A stretch of DNA of 64,000 bases, taken from contig CAZIXA010000001.1 in assembly GCA_964543295.1 (NCBI GenBank), positions 62,001 to 126,000 on the forward strand, read 5' to 3'. This DNA comes from AE-B3B sp964543295 (GTDB taxonomy: Bacteria > Aerophobota > Aerophobia > Aerophobales > AE-B3A). A model generated the notes under the pieces. It worked only from the letters and a program-made list of their open reading frames with translations. It did no database searches and had not been told where the DNA came from. This document shows, piece by piece, positions 1 to 7,657 of this stretch. The translations under genes and the position numbers were made by a program. Positions within the stretch are counted from its first letter, which is position 1. The number at the start of each line of letters is the position of its first letter.

Positions 1-360
1 GAAGAAGCCCTGATTTCAGCCCAAAGAAGTGCCGGACTGATCACTGAAAGTAGCCAGGAAAGAGCTAAATTAATCGTCGAGGAGGCAGAATCAAGAGCCA
101 AAAGAATAGCGGAGAAAAGTGAGGAAAAACTGGGGAAAATAAAAGAGGAGATTGCCAAACTAGAAGGACAAAAAAAGCTCTTTCTTACCAAGCTAAGATC
201 TCTAATTGCGGCTCATTCTGAACTATTAGACTTTTATGAAGAACCAGCAGCAGAAAAAAAGACAAAAGAAGAGATCCGGCCCCATCTCTCTAAAGAAAAT
301 CCCCCACCCTTCTCTTTCCGAGAAACTTCCCCAGAAGGCATCCTATTTGAGGAGGAGTAG
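1..360 (+). CDS. divIVA: DivIVA-family protein, C-terminal part (5' end outside window)
   Basis: The open frame enters at base 1 and ends at the TAG at 358-360, leaving 119 residues. The visible part is an Ala/Glu/Lys/Arg-rich coiled coil (ERAKLIVEEAESRAKRIAEK and onward), followed by a KKLFLTKLRSLIAAHSELLDF stretch and a short acidic tail. That order, a long coiled coil and then a hydrophobic LRSLIxxHxELLxF helix, matches the C-terminal half of DivIVA-type proteins, which mark curved membrane at poles and division sites. The N-terminal membrane-binding domain is not in the window, so the assignment rests on the coiled coil and the LRSLI segment. Another coiled-coil protein is possible. Confidence 0.75.
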   Translation, partial: EEALISAQRSAGLITESSQERAKLIVEEAESRAKRIAEKSEEKLGKIKEEIAKLEGQKKLFLTKLRSLIAAHSELLDFYEEPAAEKKTKEEIRPHLSKENPPPFSFRETSPEGILFEEE

Positions 361-391
361 GTAGAAGAAAAATTGTCTTGAGGCGTTCTTC

Positions 392-419
392 TTGACGATT
401 CTCTGTAGGTAAGTATTAT
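392..419 (+). promoter_or_regulatory. Putative sigma70-type promoter upstream of tRNA-Leu(CAG)
   Basis: TTGACG (392-397) and TATTAT (414-419) are 16 bases apart, about 120 bases before the tRNA. The upstream bases (373-391, GTCTTGAGGCGTTCTTC) are a degenerate relative of the repeated box before other promoters here (see 13762). The distance to the tRNA makes the link uncertain. Confidence 0.4.
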
Positions 420-539
420 TAAAAGAGCAGTGGAAGTCTTAGGTAGACAGATGGACACCATAGGGACACCACGGGGAGAAAAAAGAAAGAGGAGAAAATC
501 AATATCCCGGAATCCCTGCCAGCACAGTAACATAGAGAC

Positions 540-623
540 GCCGAAGTGGTGAAATTGGTAGACACGCAGCATTCAGGATGCTGTGGGGTTATCCCCTTGG
601 GGGTTCGACTCCCCCCTTCGGCA
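540..623 (+). tRNA. tRNA-Leu(CAG)
   Basis: The acceptor stem GCCGAAG (540-546) pairs with CTTCGGC (616-622), and the discriminator is A623. The anticodon arm CAGCA-TTCAGGA-TGCTG gives anticodon CAG. The long variable arm (GGGGTTATCCCCTT) and the T arm GGGGGTTCGACTCCCCC are typical of a class II leucine tRNA. The 3' CCA is not encoded; ACTTC follows. Confidence 0.97.
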
Positions 624-719
624 CTTCTTTAACAGTAGTCAAAAATTGTAAAGTCAAGATAGGCACAGGGTCTATAAAATCATCACCTAACTCGGGTGAG
701 AGAAAAGGGGGTGATAAGG

Positions 720-1043
720 ATGGGCTTTTGGAAAAGGCTCTTCTCTAGAAAGGCGAAAAAAGGAATATCCCCTCGATTAAAGGGTGACTTTATTCTCTTT
801 GCAGTAAAGTGTGATAGGTGCGGAGAAGAGATAAGGATCAATGTCAACCGCAGGAGCGATATCCAGAGTTTATATACCGAAGCTGGGGAAAAAGGAGCTG
901 CTTACACCTTAAGAAAGGAAATCCTGGGGAGAAAATGTCCCAATTTGATAAACATCACAGTGGATTTTGACAGAAGTTATCGGATTCTGTCCCGCGATGT
1001 CTCAGGAGGAAAATTCATCTCCTCAGAAAAAGAAAAAGGGTAA
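720..1043 (+). CDS. Conserved hypothetical protein with a CxxC motif
   Basis: 107 residues from ATG 720. A strong ribosome site (AAGGGGGTGAT, 705-715) sits just upstream and favours this ATG over the in-frame GTGs at 696 and 711. The protein opens with a basic, amphipathic MGFWKRLFSRKAKKG stretch and has a CDRCGEEI motif near residue 40, suggesting half of a zinc-binding site; one further Cys is near residue 80. No membrane segment or signal peptide is seen. It ends 7 bases before the likely start of the ABC ATPase gene, so the two are probably cotranscribed. I do not recognise a function. Confidence 0.75.
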   Translation: MGFWKRLFSRKAKKGISPRLKGDFILFAVKCDRCGEEIRINVNRRSDIQSLYTEAGEKGAAYTLRKEILGRKCPNLINITVDFDRSYRILSRDVSGGKFISSEKEKG

Positions 1044-1050
1044 AAAATCA

Positions 1051-2208
1051 ATGAGTAGCATCAGATTGGAAGAAGTAGTAAAGAGATTTACTGATAAGGA
1101 GGTCTCCCTATTTAAAAAAAGGGGCCGAGAGATAAAAACCATCTTTGCCCTCAATCATCTCTATCTGGAAGCAAGGGAAGGTGAAACCTTATGCGTTATT
1201 GGACCAACCGGATGTGGAAAAACTACTCTGCTTAAGGTCATTGCGGGTTTAGAAAGAATTGATGAGGGAAATGTCTACTTTGACGAGGAGAATGTAAATG
1301 AAATTCCTCCTAAAGATAGGCGAATTGGCATGGTTTTCCAAAACTATGCTCTTTACCCTCACATGATTAGTAGAGAGAACCTGGCCTTTTCCTTTAGGCT
1401 GCGAAAATGGCCGGAGGATGACATTGATGAAAAGATTCGTTTTACAGCCAATACTCTGGGAGTAGGTTTTCATGCCCTCCTGGGACGTTTTCCCAGGAAC
1501 TTGTCAGCCGGACAAAAGCAAAGAGTCGCCCTGGGAAGATGCATCATCCGAAACCCAAGAGTATTTTTACTGGATGAGCCACTGTCTAACTTAGATGCAA
1601 AGCTCAGAACAAAGACCAGAATAGAGATCAAACACCTGCTGGCCAGATTTGGCATAACCACTGTCTACGTTACCCATGATCAGGCAGAGGCGATAGCCTT
1701 GGCTGATAGGATCGCTATTATGCGGGAAGGTAGAATTGAGCAGGTGGATAGCTTTAATGAGGCCTATTATCATCCTTCCAATCTATTCGTAGCCGGTTTT
1801 ATTGGTGATCCTCCCATGAATCTCTTACCTTTAGGCATAAGAGAAAATCCCTACGGCCTTTTCTTAAGCAATCACTTACGGGTACAACTGCGGGGATCCC
1901 GGTTTGAAATCCTGAGGGAAAAAGGCTATTTGGGAAAAGAGATAATTTTTGGTCTTCGCCCCGAAGAGATCAAATTAAGAGAAAACCTTCCTGCTTCGGA
2001 GAAAATCTCTTTTTTTAGGGCTCGGGTGGATGACATTGAGTTCACTATACCCAACGTTCGCCTCTTTTTAAGCTCCGGTGAGCACAAGCTCACAGCTAAT
2101 GTTAATTCTTCGCCCAGGATAAAAAAGGGTGAGGAACTAGAATTTGCCTTCGACACCGAAAAAGTTAAGTTGTTCGACCCCGAGAGTGGACTGGCCGTTG
2201 TTAAATGA
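1051..2208 (+). CDS. ABC transporter ATP-binding protein, MalK/UgpC type
   Basis: ATPase subunit of an importer of the sugar or polyol class. From ATG 1051 it is 385 residues. Walker A GPTGCGKTT is at 51-59, the Q-loop VFQNYALYPHM follows, the signature is LSAGQ (usually LSGGQ) at 151-155, Walker B FLLDEP is near 172-177 and the H-loop is H209. The C-terminal third (about 235-385) looks like the OB/TOBE regulatory domain of MalK-like proteins. The frame stays open back to a TTG at 967, but ATG 1051 lies just after the previous gene's stop and begins where family members do. No permease or binding protein is nearby, so the substrate cannot be inferred. Confidence 0.92.
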   Translation: MSSIRLEEVVKRFTDKEVSLFKKRGREIKTIFALNHLYLEAREGETLCVIGPTGCGKTTLLKVIAGLERIDEGNVYFDEENVNEIPPKDRRIGMVFQNYALYPHMISRENLAFSFRLRKWPEDDIDEKIRFTANTLGVGFHALLGRFPRNLSAGQKQRVALGRCIIRNPRVFLLDEPLSNLDAKLRTKTRIEIKHLLARFGITTVYVTHDQAEAIALADRIAIMREGRIEQVDSFNEAYYHPSNLFVAGFIGDPPMNLLPLGIRENPYGLFLSNHLRVQLRGSRFEILREKGYLGKEIIFGLRPEEIKLRENLPASEKISFFRARVDDIEFTIPNVRLFLSSGEHKLTANVNSSPRIKKGEELEFAFDTEKVKLFDPESGLAVVK

Positions 2209-2250
2209 AAGATTAGACTTTTAATTAAAGAGGTTTTTCCCGGTTTTGCT

Positions 2251-3240
2251 TCATATCCTGCCTTTTCTTTTTAATACGGTAGCAGCCGCTCCCAGGGCAC
2301 CGGTATTGCCGCCAAGCTTTGCCGGAACTATCCTCACTCCCCTGATAGCAGCCTCAAGGGCATACTTCCGGGCATATTTTCTTACCGGTTTGAATAAAAG
2401 GTCACCAGCAGCAGTCATTCCACCCGATAGAATGACCATCTCCGGGTTTAGGATGTTAACTATACTGGCAATGCCTATTCCCAGGTATCTTGCTGTCTCC
2501 TCAACTATCATCTGGCTAACCTCATCTCCTCTTTCAGCCGCCTGGTATACTAGCTCACAGGTGATATCTTCCAAGTGGTTATGCACTAACTCATGGAGAA
2601 GAGTTTTTCTTCCCTCTTTTATGAGAGAAACTGTACGCTTTATTACTCCAGTTGCGGAAGCATAAGCCTCTAAACACCCTCTCTTCCCACAACCACAAAC
2701 CAGTCCTCCCTCGTGGATTATCATATGACCTATCTCGGCAGCCGTGTCCCAGGCTCCGTGAAGAACTTCTCCCCCAATAATTATTCCTCCTCCTATTCCT
2801 GTACCTAAGGTTAATAAAACTAAGTTATCCACCTTCTTTCCTGCCCCTATCCACCATTCAGCTAAAGCGGCAGCATTAGCATCGTTTTCCAAAAAGATAG
2901 GTAATTTAAGCTGACTTCCTAAAATGCTAACCAGGGGTACATTATTCCAGCCAGGAAGGTTAGGAGCAAAATGAATTATCCCCTTTTTTGTGTCTAGAGG
3001 TCCGGGACTACCAATTCCTACTCCTTCTATGGAAGCAGAAGAAATCCCTTGTAACTGTCCTTTCTCGAGAACGGCTCTCACCGAGCTCACTATCTGAGAG
3101 AGAGCTTTTTCCTTACCCTCCCGGCCTAAGGTAGCTCGAGTATCCTTATCTATAACCTTTCCATCGCTATTAATGAGAAGAGAAACAATATTGGTTCCTC
3201 CTAAATCGACTCCCACAATGTAATCGGAGGCAGATTTCAT
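2251..3240 (-). CDS. ROK-family sugar kinase (glucokinase-like)
   Basis: 329 residues, normal for ROK glucokinases, which phosphorylate glucose or a related sugar with ATP in the cytoplasm. Motifs in order are phosphate-binding DLGGTN (12-17), catalytic END (118-120, proton-accepting Asp120), GTGIGGG (146-152) and the ROK zinc motif with His172 (EIGHM) and Cys182, 184 and 189 (CGCGKRGCLE). No N-terminal helix-turn-helix is present, which argues for an enzyme rather than a NagC-type repressor. It is convergent with the ABC gene and has its own upstream promoter on the minus strand. Substrate choice (glucose, N-acetylmannosamine or another) is not decided by the sequence. Confidence 0.93.
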   Translation of the reverse strand: MKSASDYIVGVDLGGTNIVSLLINSDGKVIDKDTRATLGREGKEKALSQIVSSVRAVLEKGQLQGISSASIEGVGIGSPGPLDTKKGIIHFAPNLPGWNNVPLVSILGSQLKLPIFLENDANAAALAEWWIGAGKKVDNLVLLTLGTGIGGGIIIGGEVLHGAWDTAAEIGHMIIHEGGLVCGCGKRGCLEAYASATGVIKRTVSLIKEGRKTLLHELVHNHLEDITCELVYQAAERGDEVSQMIVEETARYLGIGIASIVNILNPEMVILSGGMTAAGDLLFKPVRKYARKYALEAAIRGVRIVPAKLGGNTGALGAAATVLKRKGRI

Positions 3241-3295
3241 TTAACTTCCCCACCAAGCTCTTTTTAAGATCAAGTACTTTCTAATAATTTCTAAA

Positions 3296-3351
3296 ATTTT
3301 ATCAGAATCCCTCTCCTGGTCAAGAAATGTCTCGGAACTCTTCCCCTCGAC
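3296..3351 (-). promoter_or_regulatory. Promoter with conserved upstream box, for the ROK kinase gene
   Basis: On the minus strand, TTGACC (3318-3323) and TAAAAT (3296-3301) are 16 bases apart. They are preceded by TCGAGGGGAAGAGTTCCGAG and then ACATTTC up to 3351. This box recurs before metG, queA and hflX. It ends about 55 bases before the kinase ATG. Confidence 0.7.
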
Positions 3352-3533
3352 ACACGGGTAAATCTTCTGAATATTTTCCGAGGAATCAAAACCGGGAAAC
3401 ACCAACCAAAAAATAGTCCTGTCCCTATTTTAATTATAAAGTAAATATTATTCCCTCAGCAAGAAAAGATTTAGATGACTTAGTCTCCTTTTTTTACCTT
3501 CTCTTTTGTTTGTAAACTCTCTGGACATTCGGA

Positions 3534-4682
3534 CTAATAACTTGTTTTAACTGTTCTCTTATTACATCGACGGCCCCATCCCTTCGAGTTCCTCTCAAAC
3601 TTAAATTCTTTTTCTCTAAAAAGCTTTACGCAGGCATCTACTACCTGAGAATCGTAGAGAGTGCCTCTGTTCTTTGAAATTTCTTCTAATGCCTTGTCGA
3701 TGCCAAGAGCTGGTCGGTAGGGTCGGTGAGAAGCCATAGCCTCCACAACATCAGCTACACCCAACATACGTGCTTCCAAGAGAATGTCTTCACCCGAAAG
3801 ACCGTGGGGATAACCGGAGCCGTTCATTCTTTCATGATGTTGAAGGACTATCTCGGCTACGGGCCAGGGAAATTCAATTTGCTTCAAAATATTGTAGCCG
3901 ACTAGAGGATGAATCTTGATTAAATTGAACTCGATATCGGCTAAGCGAGTGGGCTTATTGAGAATTTCAGCTGGCACTCCTATCTTACCGATATCATGAA
4001 TGGTTCCAGCCATCCGGATACCATCAATCTGGTCCTTTGAAAGCTTCATTTCTTTGGCTATAGCCCGGCCAAGATCAGTCATCCGTTGTTGGTGACCTGC
4101 CGTGTAAGCATCCCTCGTTTCAACGGTCAATGCCATGGCCTGGATGGTCGCCCCCAAGGCTCTTCGCAGCTTCTTAAGAGTACCTTGAAGTTCTTCGTGA
4201 GTTTTCTTGCGCTCGGTAAGATCACGGAAAAACACCATATCTGCAGGTTTTCCCCTGTAATCGATTCTTGCAGCATTTATCTCAAAGGATATTTTCTTCC
4301 CGTCTTTGGTGAGCATTTCAACTTCGTATGGCGCAATTTTCATTCTCATCATCCGTTTGGCCAAATTCTTTATCGCAATTGCTTTACTCTTTGCCGTCAG
4401 GAGGTTCATCTTCAGAAAACTCTTTCCCAGCAGCTCCTCCTTCTTGAATCCAGTAACCTCTTGCACTCTATTCGTAATCTCTAAGATCTTTCCCTTCCCA
4501 TCTATGATGACCACCGGATCCACCACAACGTTAAACAAGGTTTCAAAATGACTTCTAGCCTCCTCCAATTTTTGTTCCACCTGCTTGCGCTGAACTTCTG
4601 ACGTTTCCAACTCAGCAATACGCTGGCGCAGTTTCACTAGTTCATGTATAAACTCCCCTTTGGTCTTATTTTGATGTTTCAT
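3534..4682 (-). CDS. PAS-HD-GYP protein (probable cyclic-di-GMP phosphodiesterase)
   Basis: 382 residues. An N-terminal coiled coil (1-40) is followed by a PAS domain (about 45-160, ending in FFRDLTERK) and an HD-GYP domain (about 175-370). The metal-site residues are present: HD at 229-230 (HDIGKIGVP), His258 (KIHPLVG), HHE at 282-284 and the GYP-loop sequence GSGYPHGLSGEDI. These are the features of phosphodiesterases that hydrolyse c-di-GMP to pGpG or GMP. There is no transmembrane segment, so it should be cytosolic. The first 40 residues closely resemble those of the adjacent GGDEF protein, suggesting shared partners or a shared origin. It ends in a basic, low-complexity tail. Confidence 0.93.
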   Translation of the reverse strand: MKHQNKTKGEFIHELVKLRQRIAELETSEVQRKQVEQKLEEARSHFETLFNVVVDPVVIIDGKGKILEITNRVQEVTGFKKEELLGKSFLKMNLLTAKSKAIAIKNLAKRMMRMKIAPYEVEMLTKDGKKISFEINAARIDYRGKPADMVFFRDLTERKKTHEELQGTLKKLRRALGATIQAMALTVETRDAYTAGHQQRMTDLGRAIAKEMKLSKDQIDGIRMAGTIHDIGKIGVPAEILNKPTRLADIEFNLIKIHPLVGYNILKQIEFPWPVAEIVLQHHERMNGSGYPHGLSGEDILLEARMLGVADVVEAMASHRPYRPALGIDKALEEISKNRGTLYDSQVVDACVKLFREKEFKFERNSKGWGRRCNKRTVKTSY

Positions 4683-4728
4683 TTCAGTCTTCTTCTAAAA
4701 TGAAATAGTTGTATTCAACCTCCATCGC

Positions 4729-5754
4729 TCACCCTGCAGGTTTACCCTCCACGATCCCAGTATAGTAATGGTAGTTGTTCCGGCCACATCTTTTGGCACG
4801 GTACATAGCAATGTCAGCATTCTTTATTAGAGTATCATCATCTTTGCCATGGTGCGGAAAGATAGCAATCCCTATACTCGTGGTAATGTGGAGTTTGTGA
4901 TCCTTAACCACAAATGGTTCTTGAAAAACGTCCAGAATTTTTTGGGTAACTGTAGCCACATCATCTATTTGACCAATTCCTGGCAGGAGCAGCAAAAACT
5001 CATCCCCTCCCATGCGAGCAACAGTATCACTTTTACGCAAAAGGTTTTTTATCCGCTCACCCACGGCTTGTAGTAACTTATCCCCTGTTCTATGTCCGAG
5101 CGTATCGTTGACACCTTTAAAGTTATCCAAATCAATCAACATAACAGCCAAATTTTGCTGATTGCGATTTGCCTGATACAGTGCCAGGCTAAGGCGATCA
5201 TTGAACAGAACTCGATTAGGTAGACCAGTTAAAGCATCATGGGTAGCCAGGTAGTAAAGCTGCTTTTCTCTTTGTTTGCGCTCCGCGATGCCTTTTGTTA
5301 TGGTTACAAAAAATTCAGGTTGACCAGAAGAGTCCCGGATAAGGCTTGCAGCAAGTTCTACTGGAAACTCAGCCCTATCTTTAGTCAAGAACGTATACTG
5401 TATGTTTTTGACATTGCCTTGCTCAAGAGTTTCCTTCAGTTTCTCCGCTGCTCTCTTTCGATCTTTTGGAGCGATTAAATCAAAAGCATTCTTGCCGATG
5501 AGCTCTTTCTTTGAAGAAAAACCATGTAGATCCAAAGTAGCCTGATTACAATCAATGATCTTTCCTTTTAAGTCACTGATCGTAATAGCATCGGGAGAAA
5601 AGCTAATTATGTTTCGTAGCTTATTCTCGTTTTTTCGCAGCACTTTTTCTGCTCGTTTGCGCTGGATTTCTGATCTTTCCAATTGAGCAATTCTTTGGCG
5701 CAATTTTACCAGATCTTGCACAAGCTCTTCTTTTGTCTTGTCCTCATGTTTCAT
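4729..5754 (-). CDS. PAS-GGDEF diguanylate cyclase
   Basis: 341 residues. A coiled-coil start (MKHEDKTKEELVQDLVKLRQ) leads into a PAS domain (about 45-160) and a GGDEF domain (165-335). The active-site motif GGDEF is intact at 249-253. The metal-binding Asp of LIDLDNFK is near 208, and an inhibitory-site RxxD (RKSD, 240-243) lies five residues before GGDEF, so product feedback is likely. No EAL domain follows and no membrane segment is seen. Its start region is a near-copy of the next gene's, so the cyclase and phosphodiesterase form a make-and-break pair 46 bases apart, probably in one transcript with the small regulator upstream. Confidence 0.94.
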   Translation of the reverse strand: MKHEDKTKEELVQDLVKLRQRIAQLERSEIQRKRAEKVLRKNENKLRNIISFSPDAITISDLKGKIIDCNQATLDLHGFSSKKELIGKNAFDLIAPKDRKRAAEKLKETLEQGNVKNIQYTFLTKDRAEFPVELAASLIRDSSGQPEFFVTITKGIAERKQREKQLYYLATHDALTGLPNRVLFNDRLSLALYQANRNQQNLAVMLIDLDNFKGVNDTLGHRTGDKLLQAVGERIKNLLRKSDTVARMGGDEFLLLLPGIGQIDDVATVTQKILDVFQEPFVVKDHKLHITTSIGIAIFPHHGKDDDTLIKNADIAMYRAKRCGRNNYHYYTGIVEGKPAG

Positions 5755-5912
5755 CGTGTGTGCCTAAAAACATTTGTAATTCCAGTTAAGCAAGTTTATT
5801 AGTCAACTCTCTTGCAAAACTCCTTCTAACCCTCTGTAATTAGATACAGACATTCGCTCCCCAAGAATCTCGTCTTTGTTTCCTGGCTAATCTTGAGTCA
5901 AACGTTAATATA

Positions 5913-6227
5913 TTACCTTGTTTTCCTCTGCAATCCGACCACTCTTTGAACATGCCTTTCAGTGATTATTCCCTTTTCCTTTAATATCTGGCCTAATTTC
6001 TTTTGTTTTTTCTCCTTTTTCTGTAGCTCAAGAGCCCCCTGAAGTTGTTCCAAAGAGATAAATCCCATATCTTGGAGAATTTCCCCTATTTTCTTTTCTT
6101 GCTCAAAGTACTGCTCCAGGAAGGATAAAATCACTGCACTTCTACTTCTCCTTTCTCTTGCGCATATCTTATCCACTTTCTTTAAAAGCCAAGCATCGTC
6201 CTTGCGGTAGTAAATGCTTATCATCAT
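5913..6227 (-). CDS. Small ribbon-helix-helix protein with tandem MshEN-type motifs
   Basis: 104 residues. The first 45 (MMISIYYRKDDAWLLKKVDK, then RERRSRSAVILSFLEQYF) have the strand-helix-helix pattern and SRSAVI turn of ribbon-helix-helix DNA-binding proteins. The rest is two 24-residue repeats beginning KIGEILQDMG and KLGQILKEKG, each ending in LQ and separated by seven lysine-rich residues. This is the layout of the MshEN c-di-GMP-binding domain known from T2SS/T4P ATPases, with Lys in place of the first Arg. It is first in a minus-strand group with the GGDEF and HD-GYP genes. I infer a c-di-GMP-linked transcription regulator; binding of DNA or nucleotide is not shown by sequence alone. 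Confidence 0.7.
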   Translation of the reverse strand: MMISIYYRKDDAWLLKKVDKICARERRSRSAVILSFLEQYFEQEKKIGEILQDMGFISLEQLQGALELQKKEKKQKKLGQILKEKGIITERHVQRVVGLQRKTR

Positions 6228-6790
6228 AGGATTTATTCCTTTTTTAAAGGATAGGTTTCTCCCAGGTATATATTATCTTATCTTATATTATAACATAAAA
6301 TATGAAACTGTCAAGGGGTTGATTGCCTGTTCTCTCCCACAAAAATTTGTCTAATGCTTTATGGTTCCATATTACAGCGATTTGCACCTTGAAATCTTAC
6401 CTTTAGTGCCTACCTTAAACCAGCCTGAACTTCCTAGAAAAATAAAAATTTATTGGAAGTGAAAAATTGGAAGAGAAAATAGAGAATTTGCAATTTTGGG
6501 ACTTTGTTAATGGTGATGTCTTACTCAAAAGACCACAAATGGGAGGACCTCCTGAGGCTTTTTTGACAGACATGTTGACGGATAGGAACAAATTGGTTAG
6601 ACTCTTACTGCCTAACATTTTTTCTCATTTTAAAAGGTTAATTCATGGGAGTCTACAAAAAGGGTATAAACTGGTATGTAGACTACTACCTCCCCAATGG
6701 GAAAAGAAAAAGGGAGAAGGTAGGGCCTAGTAAAAAACAAAATTTGCAAGATTGCCAGATTTTAGGTATAATGAGGATTGGGAAAGATAC
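6228..6790. other. Intergenic region between regulator gene and tRNA-Leu(CAA)
   Basis: This 560-base stretch holds the minus-strand promoter at 6287-6314 and the integrase remnant from 6645. The part between (about 6320-6640) has a weak open frame from TTG 6467 (MEEKIENLQFWDFVNGDVLL and onward) with no recognisable domain. I do not call it a gene. It may be further debris of the lost element. Confidence 0.5.
6287..6314 (-). promoter_or_regulatory. Consensus promoter for the c-di-GMP gene group
   Basis: On the minus strand, TTGACA (6309-6314) and TATAAT (6287-6292) are 16 bases apart, about 60 bases before the regulator's start codon. The leader is very AT-rich, with TATATTATCTTATCTTATAT around 6268-6287. 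It could hold an operator for the ribbon-helix-helix protein itself. Confidence 0.75.
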
Positions 6791-6812
6791 GCCGGAGTGG
6801 CGGAATCGGTAG
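6645..6812 (+). pseudogene. Tyrosine-recombinase (integrase) N-terminal remnant
   Basis: ATG 6645 opens MGVYKKGINWYVDYYLPNGK, then RKREKVGPSKKQ. This is the characteristic first segment (arm-type DNA-binding domain) of phage-type integrases. After GPSKKQ the similarity ends, and the frame runs into the tRNA-Leu at 6791 and stops at 6812. Only about 33 of the expected 300-400 residues remain, with no catalytic Arg/His/Tyr. It is a relic of an integrated element next to a tRNA gene, a usual integration site. Confidence 0.75.
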
Positions 6813-6876
6813 ACGCGCTGGACTCAAAATCCAGTGGGGTTTATCCCCCGTGTGGGTTCGACTCCCACCTCCGGCA
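6791..6876 (+). tRNA. tRNA-Leu(CAA)
   Basis: The acceptor stem GCCGGAG (6791-6797) pairs with CTCCGGC (6869-6875), and the discriminator is A6876. The anticodon arm CTGGA-CTCAAAA-TCCAG gives anticodon CAA. A long variable arm (GGGGTTTATCCCCCG) is present, as expected for leucine. No CCA is encoded; CCTT follows. The integrase remnant runs into its 5' end. Confidence 0.97.
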
Positions 6877-6979
6877 CCTTAGCGCGGGAGATTTGTCTCT
6901 TTTAGGAAAGCTCTTCTTCACTTGCTTACCTAGTCTCTCGAACACTCTCGCCCACACGAAGACGCTTAAAAGGGATAAT

Positions 6980-7585
6980 TTACAACTTTCTTTTTGCTGC
7001 TTCCAGTTTCTCTTGCTCTTCGTAGAATCGCACCATCTCAATTATATGGGCAGCTAGCCCCTGGCTGTAGCAGACGATTACCGGGGGACGGAAAGGGTCA
7101 TCGCTGACGCTCAATTGAACAGTGTTGCCACTAGCATCCTCCCACTGAGCACCACCGAGAGTGCCTGTTTTTACATATGGTTTAATAGGGTTTCCGTATT
7201 TGTCTGTCAGGTATTTCAGTAACTCACCTAAAAAACGATACTGGTATCCACCGGCACCCCAAAAATCTAACCTCACCTGGAAAAGGCGGTTGGTGAAGAA
7301 ATAGAAGGTAATCAGAGCTACCTGGTTAAATAATCGATGCTGATGGTGAAAAGAGCGTATCAATTTATCTACCGAAACGATCACAACACCTGCCCGGTAG
7401 TGCTCTAGAGGAGAAAAATCTCCGTTAGCAACAATACTTTTCACGTGTTCTGGAGACATTCCCCATAGGGCTCCTTCATATCCATCTATAGGAGAAGCAA
7501 AACCCAACGATGCCCATTCCCCAAAAAAGATCAAAAAAAGAACCACTATCTTCCATTCTTTTAAGTTAATTTTCTCGAGAATCAT
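6980..7585 (-). CDS. Exported protein of unknown function, paralogue of the next gene
   Basis: 201 residues with a signal-like N-terminus: charged MILEKINLKEWK, a hydrophobic run VVLFLIFFGEWASLGF, and a probable cut after FAS. The middle carries ITFYFFTNRLFQVRLDF and, after about 20 residues, LLKYLTDKYGNP. The neighbouring 293-residue protein has matching INFYFFENQLFQVKIY and LLKEKYGKP segments, so the two are related. Both end in charged, Lys/Glu-rich helices. I do not recognise a named family. It lies 72 bases downstream of its paralogue on the same strand and is probably cotranscribed. Confidence 0.7.
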   Translation of the reverse strand: MILEKINLKEWKIVVLFLIFFGEWASLGFASPIDGYEGALWGMSPEHVKSIVANGDFSPLEHYRAGVVIVSVDKLIRSFHHQHRLFNQVALITFYFFTNRLFQVRLDFWGAGGYQYRFLGELLKYLTDKYGNPIKPYVKTGTLGGAQWEDASGNTVQLSVSDDPFRPPVIVCYSQGLAAHIIEMVRFYEEQEKLEAAKRKL

Positions 7586-7657
7586 CTGTTTTCCTCACTT
7601 TCTATCTTCTTCGTCTTATCTCCATTAACAGGAACACCCATCGGCTTCCATAAAGAA

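Noticed and set aside
234..572. Minus-strand 112-residue open frame over the divIVA end and tRNA start.
   Set aside because: It overlaps a tRNA and a coding frame, has no ribosome site and no domain.
3390..3450. AAATAGTCCTGTCCCTATTT near 3410-3430 as a terminator.
   Set aside because: The stem is only six bases with no G-C-rich core and no clear T run. It may be repeat debris but is too weak to call.
6841..7041. Minus-strand open frame ending RRWESNPHGG over tRNA-Leu(CAA).
   Set aside because: Antisense of the tRNA plus intergenic DNA, with no protein-like features.
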